Below are positions 18,671-23,980 of a DNA stretch of 23,980 nt, one piece after another. The position numbers and the translations under genes are program-made. How positions within the stretch are numbered: the first letter of the stretch is position 1; each line of letters begins with the position of its first letter. Source of the stretch: Priapulus caudatus (lineage: Eukaryota; Priapulida; Priapulimorpha; Priapulimorphida; Priapulidae); the NCBI RefSeq assembly GCF_000485595.1, contig NW_014579345.1, forward strand, positions 4,459 to 28,438. Direction: 5' to 3'. Under the pieces are notes generated by a model. It was not told the DNA's origin. It ran no database searches and saw only the letters and a list, made by a program, of their open reading frames with translations.

Positions 18671-19401
18671 ATCTCAGCAATGAGTAGTTTAATTGTAACG
18701 AACGGCAGGTTTCGACTTGTGGTTTCACCAGCTGCTTCTAAACTACATGTGTTTCGTCTCGACGAAGGATACTGTGAGTATTATATAGCCGGTCTGTCGC
18801 GATTCGAATTTCTCACGCCCAAGTTCGATATTTCAACTCTAACAGTTTCGACTTTATTTCGTTTAATTTAGCAACCCGTTATATTCTACTGTGCGATATA
18901 TTTGTGGGCTATATTTCTATGTGTCAATAGTGGCGATATATGAATTTGCTGATGATCACAAATGATATACACCTCTTGTAAGCTTGGTTTAGTTGTACAT
19001 GCATACAGTTACATGAAGCTTCTGAGATAGGCAGTAAAGAATGTGTAAATAGTAAAGAATGGCATATATTCTTATTTAGTTCACAAACCGAATTCAATTT
19101 TTATTTAATTTTCTTAGCCGGATAACAGTTTGTGCGGACATACGGTGAAAACCTATAATGACGTCATAACATCAATAACGTTTATATATGATTTAGAACG
19201 TTTCGAATAGCCGATATGAGACGTCGACAGATAGTCAGTGGAACTCGGCAGATACACAATGTATTACACGACGCAGTCTGTATGGCAACTTATACAGTGA
19301 CATTTTTCTAGAACGCTTTGGCCAATCATTCGAAAACAATTGCCGTAGGCCTAAGCCCAATGACAGTGTAATCAAAAGCCGGAATTCTCATTGTACACCT
19401 G
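18671..19401. other. Unique AT-rich sequence, no gene seen
   Basis: No coding region, RNA gene or repeat could be supported. Confidence 0.5.
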
Positions 19402-19409
19402 TTTAATCA

Positions 19410-19676
19410 CGCACGAAGGGTCGTTGTCGTAACAGGTACTACAGATATGTACCCGAGGTAGTTTTAGGTTAGTATTAAGTTTATTTTTATATAGAGGTAT
19501 GTTTAGGGTTAGGGTTTAGGTTAGAGTTAGGGATTAGGTTAGGGTTAGGCGTTAAGGGTTAGTGTTAGGTTTATGGTACACTTCTGCAGTACAAGTCTGG
19601 TAGCACTTTGTGTTACATATATGTACCATCGGCGTACATTCTTGTAGTAACCTGTTCGAACAAACGACCCCTGAGC
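19410..19676. mobile_element. MITE with TTAGGG-like core and 8-bp target duplication
   Basis: TTTAATCA flanks the element at 19402-19409 and 19677-19684. The ends are inverted repeats of about 45 bp with small gaps: left GAAGGGTCGTTGTCGTAACA, right (reverse complement) CAGGGGTCGTTTGTTCGAAC, both continuing into AGG(T)TACTACA and a TATGTAC/AATGTAC block. The middle (about 19460-19575) is degenerate TTAGGG/TTAGGTT repeat. No coding capacity. The 8-bp duplication and CAGGGGTC-like end suit a hAT-type MITE. Confidence 0.8.
19460..19575. repeat. Degenerate TTAGGG-like repeat inside a MITE
   Basis: About fifteen imperfect GTTAGG/TTTAGG units. Because it lies between the inverted ends of the element at 19410-19676 it is better read as transposon core than as a relic telomere. 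Confidence 0.85.
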
Positions 19677-19684
19677 TTTAATCA

Positions 19685-19988
19685 TTGTGTAGTAGTCATG
19701 TTTATCACAGCTTATATAGAAATATCCATGTTAATTGAACGAAAAACACGTGTAATATGCCACTTAATTACGATTGCGTTAATTTTAAGTTGTTATCAGA
19801 AAGTAAAGAAAATGTGTCTTTACGATCACCACGCTTTTTACATTAGCCTTAGAAGTGAAATGATCTTCGTATTGGACAATCATGCATAATAATTAGCTAT
19901 ATATTATAAAATCGACAAATTCGCAACATATAAATTGCTAATCCAAATACGACCCATCTCGAATAATAACGTCATTTACATGCGTCGT
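19685..19988. other. Unique sequence, no supported gene
   Basis: A 93-codon plus frame (19608-19889) overlaps the end of the MITE and has no family resemblance, so it is not called. Confidence 0.45.
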
Positions 19989-19989
<1 letters not shown>

Positions 19990-20067
<78 letters not shown>

Positions 20068-20100
20068 GCGCGCGCGCGTATATATTTATTTATATACGTT
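19990..20100. repeat. CA microsatellite with CG and TA tail
   Basis: About 37 uninterrupted CA dinucleotides (to about 20066) are followed by (CG)n and a TATATATTTATTTATATA palindrome. Confidence 0.95.
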
Positions 20101-20528
20101 ACATCCAACATGTCTGTTAGACTCACGTGATCCAACGTTGACAAGAGGTCGAAAGCGGACTCGGAACCACACATACAATAGTTACTCATGCGGGTACTCA
20201 TCTCATCACATGGTATTAAACAATACCGCGAAACGTATCATTAAAGCATATACACTCAGTATGAGATTTCAAACCCTAATACATATGTGTAATACTGATT
20301 TTTTACTGATACATTTTTAGTCTTCATCGTTAAAGAAGCTCAGAACCTCAGGGACATTTCCTCTACAATTGTCAATCCAGCAAACAGTGCGATTATATAA
20401 TTCAAATTAATAATTAACAAGTCATATTAAGTAATAATTTAGTAATTAAGGCCAAATGATAGGCTGCTCAAATAGAAGATGTAAAATTACTATTTTCATG
20501 AGTTTCTGAATACCTCTGTCGATAGCGG
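20101..20528. other. 3' flank of the modular extracellular protein gene
   Basis: AT-rich sequence lies downstream of the stop at 20529 on the minus strand. I see no clear AATAAA on that strand close to the stop, so the transcript end is not placed. Confidence 0.4.
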
Positions 20529-20947
20529 CTATATTACTGCACACAAATACTCCTGTCCCACTGAAAAATAGTGTATGACACTCACAGCCACGTGAAATAT
20601 GTAGCAAGTGTTAGTTGGGATGTCGAAACCAATCATAACGCAATCGGAATCTGCAGAACAATGAGATGCACATTTATGAATTTTATTTGGGAGATTGGGC
20701 AATACCAATGTCTTTACCACTTCCACTGCGTAGGTGATAACACTGGGATCTTGTATGCGGGTATAACTCATCGAAGATCTTTCCATAAGACAAGTTAACG
20801 GGGGCATGATTGTAGTAGGTTGTGTCAGGCCTGTATCGGCCTGATCGGCTGTAGTCATCGCTGCTGTGGTCACGGCTTCTGTGGTTATGAGTGCTGCAGT
20901 CTCTTGTGTTGTGGTTGTGGGTAGTGATGTTGTCGGTGTCGTTGTCA
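20529..20947 (-). CDS. Terminal exon: Thr-rich linker and PAN/apple-type domain
   Basis: The acceptor TTGCAG precedes 20947. The first 48 or so residues are rich in Thr with Ala and Pro, a mucin-like spacer. The remaining 85 or so hold six cysteines, with KCASHCSADSDCVMIGFD and TCYIF in the spacing of PAN/apple domains, and end in YLCAVI before TAG at 20529-20531. No transmembrane segment or GPI signal follows, which suggests secretion unless a donor (GCA/GTAATA) overlapping the stop codon splices to a further exon. Confidence 0.75.
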
Positions 20948-23230
20948 CTGCAACGATTTTACGTTTTCAATTAGAATTAAAATTTTATTACAAATTTTAT
21001 TGGAAATAAAAAATTGATTGAAAATAATATTGCAAATCGAAATTGCTTGGAAATTGGAAAAAAGATATATTCAAGGGGAAAATTCCGTATATATCATATC
21101 AGTTCCTCTTACTCCAGCTGATAATAAAAAAAAGCTGTTTGTTTGACAGATATGCGATTGTATCACCACAAATATACATCGTCATAATAGTTTGTTAATA
21201 GTTGCTGAGATTATTTGCGCACATTATTGTCGTATGCTTGATAACACCAGGAGTGAATAAAAACAAATTTACAAACTTTATAAATTTACAATTTTACAAT
21301 GTACAATACAAAACAAACTTAACAACTTCGTTTTTATTTACCTCTGGTAACATATACGGCTGAAATATTTATACTTTGGCGTAAACTGTGAGGTGCGTAA
21401 AGCAACTCATCTTTTTATAATCGTTTTCCTATTTAACTTATATTTTTTAATTAATTTCAGCCGATCTCGTGATTTCTGTTACCCGAGGGATCCATTTCAG
21501 AGCATCGTGGTGTTGAGGCGTAAAGCCATCCAGGGAAACACAAGCACTGAAAGACAATCTTAATTCCTTTCTCATTGGCGTAGCAACCTCCGTGTATGGC
21601 GTCACCTCCGCACACTATACCTTCGCCAAAATCCAAGTCGCAAACTGTGTTAGCTGAAATCATATACGATACAAGTTTATGCTTAAAACGCGATGATAAA
21701 TTTTTATTTCCTGTCACACATTTCGTCGTGTTTTCTGGCGCTAGGCAAACCCTCGTCAGAACGCACCTATACAGAAGAGGAGAATGTCACGTGTCAACAT
21801 CATATATACCAATCACAATTTCTATGATATGCAAAGTCAAGACAGTCTATGCTGGAAACACATGATAGAACGCCACACTAAAGGGCACATGCAAAGAGGA
21901 AACGCTAAGAATATCAATATTCCAGATACCAATTATAGGTGCCAAGCTTTTAATCAGTGGTCGTGAAGCAGGAAAAATACTTACTATGGTAGCAATGCAT
22001 GCCATCACCCAACCACCCATCTCGGCATACACATGTCGGGGTCGCACCTTCAGTATCGCAGTAAGCGTTTATGTTACACATGTCAGTGCACTCACCTAAA
22101 CATGCATTTAAATGAAAAATAACAATAACATGGAAATATCAATGACACACATCATAATATGAGTGTGGTGATAGGATGTACTAGCTGCAGGCGTTGATTA
22201 TTCAACGTTTTAACTGTTGATCCTAGCATCTTATTAGCATATTTCCGCTTATTATCATCTTATAAATGTACTATCTTCATCTAATTATCTTGCTCTCAGT
22301 AAAGTGGCGCATGTTCCCAAAAACAACTAGGGTAACTCGATCACTGACTGTAACAATCACTTAAACATATTATTTTAGGTTCCTCCCTAAATTACATATA
22401 AGCCTAAAAAATGTATAAATCTATCATCACGAATCAATATGTTTTGGTAGATCGATGACTCTCCTACATATCCAGCAGTATTAACGCTGTAGCATGGCAT
22501 ATGTAGTTGCCAAGTAAATAATAATTACGAAATAATCATAGCAGGTAATTTGTCATTATCAAGTATAAACATAATAAGAATTGTATAATAGAGAGATGAG
22601 ATTGTCAGCCTTTAGCTCGCTGTACTAGTTGGATCTGACTGGAATTACGCGAGTGCATATACATTTGTTAAATAAATTGATCACAGTACGGATAGAAAAG
22701 GATTAGGATTAGTAAAATTATATTATGTAAATTCAAATAAGTAAAAACTATAGTAGAATTACCTGTAACTTGAAAGTAAATGTCTGATATTGCAATTGGG
22801 TCCGATGCTATCGTGTCTATGACAAGAATATTGTAATAGCGAAACTCCATTGGTAATTTAAAAAATGCAATGTAGTGCATAAGAGTATAGTTGATACTGT
22901 CCGGTACAGGATACAGTCCGCCTAGATCTAACCAAAGACCCGCGGCAGCGTTACTAGCTTTCATTTGGTAAGTATTTACGCTACCCATCTCGTATTTGAT
23001 ACAGATACCGGTGGCGCGAATAGGCGGTACAAAATCGAACGTAATTTCCTCGTTTGTGTTGGAATTAGCAATCCACTTGGTCATGGGGTTGTTATCCATG
23101 GCATTTTTAATGCAGTGCACCGAGGCGGGACAATTGCTGCCTTGGTTTGCTCCGACGACCGCGCCCGTGAATTCAGATGTTGCATTCATGGGGATGGTGA
23201 TGTCAGAGATCCAGTGCGTCGCATCCACGC
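20529..23230 (-). CDS. Modular extracellular protein: discoidin-like, EGF, EGF, Thr-rich, PAN (partial gene)
   Basis: Four exons on the minus strand: 22763-23230, 21985-22095, 21483-21653 and 20529-20947. All use GT-AG introns and every junction is phase 1, so 468-, 111- and 171-bp internal exons are each symmetric. This is the classic pattern of exon-shuffled animal extracellular domains. The encoded order is a discoidin-like beta-sandwich, two six-cysteine EGF-like domains, a Thr-rich probably O-glycosylated linker, and a PAN/apple-type domain ending at TAG. These domains bind carbohydrate or protein, so a secreted or surface adhesion or recognition role is likely. The 5' end, including any signal peptide, lies beyond the window or in an exon not recognised right of 23231. 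Additional exons within the introns cannot be excluded. No orthologue is named. Confidence 0.75.
21483..21653 (-). CDS. Exon: EGF-like domain 2
   Basis: The 171-bp phase-1 symmetric exon has acceptor ATTTCAG at 21654-21660 and donor G/GTAACA at 21483/21482. Six cysteines are spaced C-x9-C-x8-C-x12-C-x-C-x11-C, with CLCFPGWL before the last. The loops are longer than in domain 1. If the donor were not used the frame would stop 26 bases further on (TGA at 21457), giving a possible short secreted isoform. Confidence 0.75.
21985..22095 (-). CDS. Exon: EGF-like domain 1
   Basis: The 111-bp phase-1 symmetric exon has acceptor TTTAG at 22096-22100 and donor GTAAGT at 21984-21979. It encodes a complete EGF-like module with cysteine spacing C-x3-C-x5-C-x8-C-x-C-x10-C and the C-terminal GWLGDGMHC signature. 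It lacks an upstream D-x-D/N-E calcium-binding signature beyond the single Glu before the first Cys. Confidence 0.85.
22763..23230 (-). CDS. Exon: discoidin (F5/8 C)-like domain
   Basis: The 468-bp symmetric phase-1 exon has its acceptor TTTATTTAG at 23231-23239 and donor CAG/GTAATT at 22763/22762. It encodes about 155 residues, starting VDATHWISD, with NAMDNNPMTKWIA and EITFDF followed by an IKYEMG strand. It ends YNILVIDTIASDP...SDIYFQVT, the strand pattern of galactose-binding-like folds. Similarity is to fold and motif order rather than to a specific protein. Two cysteines (CPASVHC) sit close together near the N-terminus, unlike the usual terminal disulfide of coagulation-factor discoidin domains. 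Confidence 0.7.
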
Positions 23231-23237
23231 CTAAATA

Positions 23238-23275
23238 AAAGATATATATTATAATATATTATAATATATATATCA
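23238..23275. repeat. TA-rich simple repeat in the intron upstream of the discoidin exon
   Basis: ATATATTATAATATATTATAATATATATAT is nearly self-complementary. Confidence 0.8.
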
Positions 23276-23395
23276 TCGTCCATTATATTTTACAATTCAT
23301 AGATGCAGGTAAAGTTTTGAAATATTATACTTTGCAATATTATTAAAATCGATTCATTTTCCAACACGCGCCGACCGAAGCGAGGAATTGTGCAT

Positions 23396-23476
23396 CCGCA
23401 ACAATGGGGCGGAACTTGGCTGCGGCCAACCTCCACGTGTGGAAGTTGGCGCAGGCAAGTTCCGCAGCGTGTGCGG
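23396..23476. other. GC-rich 81-bp imperfect palindrome
   Basis: CCGCA...GCGGAACTTGGCTGCGGCCAACCTCCAC folds on GTGGAAGTTGGCGCAGGCAAGTTCCGC...TGCGG with its centre at CACGTG (23436/23437) and only a few mismatches or gaps. It is strikingly GC-rich within AT-rich surroundings. No flanking duplication was recognised. Confidence 0.75.
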
Positions 23477-23735
23477 GGCGGGCTTTATGGTATGAATGTA
23501 AGAATTCTTTATATAAATGGTTTTATTGAAATTTGACAGCCTTACAAAAGTGCGCAGCCGTAATGCAAGTAAAATGAAGGCAGCTGGAAAGTCAACATTG
23601 GCAATTGTACGTGTTGGGGTCTGGTAGGATCGTATATTAGTTATCCTAAAAAGTTCTCCCTATTATAAATTATGCTATTATTATTCACGTCCTGATAATA
23701 TGTCAAAAATTGATTCGGTTAGCACGTCGATAAAA
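23477..23735. other. Unique sequence, no gene seen
   Basis: No first exon or signal-peptide frame for the modular gene could be recognised here. Confidence 0.45.
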
Positions 23736-23739
23736 GCGC

Positions 23740-23980
23740 TGGATCGCTGGATGATGTATGGATGTATGGAATAGATAGTGATTGATGAGGATGGATGATG
23801 GATGGATGGATGGAATGGAATGGATGGAATGGATGGATGGACTGGATGGATGGATGGATGGAATGGATGGAATGGATGGATGGATGGATGGATGGATGGA
23901 TGGATGGATGCGATGGATGGATGGATAGGATAGCTGGATGGATGGATGGGTAGAATGGATAGAATTAGATGATGTATGGA
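23740..23980. repeat. ATGG microsatellite
   Basis: Tetranucleotide ATGG with GGAATGGAATGG interruptions runs to the window end. Confidence 0.95.

Noticed and set aside
19460-19575. Interstitial telomere from chromosome fusion or end healing
   Set aside because: Inverted ends and an 8-bp target duplication around it make a transposon core the simpler explanation.
1-23980. CRISPR array, operon or other prokaryotic system
   Set aside because: Tandem repeats here lack unique spacers, and the genes have spliceosomal introns. Nothing points to bacterial DNA.

Overview
The window looks like gene-poor, repeat-rich animal nuclear DNA, most likely from an invertebrate. It has GT-AG introns, phase-1 extracellular domain exons (discoidin-like, EGF, PAN), an APE-type LINE, short inverted-repeat transposons, a TTAGGG-like tract and many GT/CA/ATGG microsatellites. 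No operons or prokaryotic signals are seen. The phylum cannot be fixed from sequence alone; a lophotrochozoan or cnidarian would fit. Most long open frames here are stop-free microsatellites and are not genes.

Positions 1-4470 and 7200-15345 (plus a stub at 16099-16190) are copies of one locus, broken up and duplicated many times. The complete version (7200-9300) carries, on the minus strand, a TATA-driven gene for a 74-residue secreted peptide rich in cysteine and arginine (7721-7945). Beside it lie a short hairpin, a 15-bp minisatellite and several hundred bases of conserved non-coding sequence. Copy 1 (1-840) keeps only the gene's Cys-rich end and 3' flank. Copies at 1140-2230 and 2231-3430 keep only promoter plus signal peptide. 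Copies at 3431-4470, 9301-11350 and 14651-15345 keep only flanking modules. Positions 4480-7195 are mostly unique.

A decayed minus-strand LINE (11620 to about 14650) interrupts one array copy. An N-flanked 13-bp minisatellite (11352-11618) abuts it. Sequence at 9301-11350, and to a lesser degree 2231-4460, has the scattered single-base insertions of uncorrected long reads, so frameshifts there are not reliable biology.

From 15346 rightwards three non-autonomous DNA transposons can be delimited. The first, at 15346-16098, has 18-bp inverted ends, a GTGC-rich core and a 2-bp target duplication, with a paralogous empty site at about 4358. The second, at 16531-16832, has an 8-bp duplication and sits inside a 113-bp tandem repeat. 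The third, at 19410-19676, has an 8-bp duplication and a TTAGGG-like core. A 52-bp minisatellite lies at 18243-18670.

The right end (20529-23230, minus strand) holds the 3' part of a modular secreted or cell-surface protein gene. Its order is discoidin-like domain, EGF, EGF, Thr-rich linker, PAN domain, with every internal exon symmetric in phase 1. The window ends in an ATGG microsatellite. The peptide gene and the modular gene share a strand, but nothing in the sequence links their functions.
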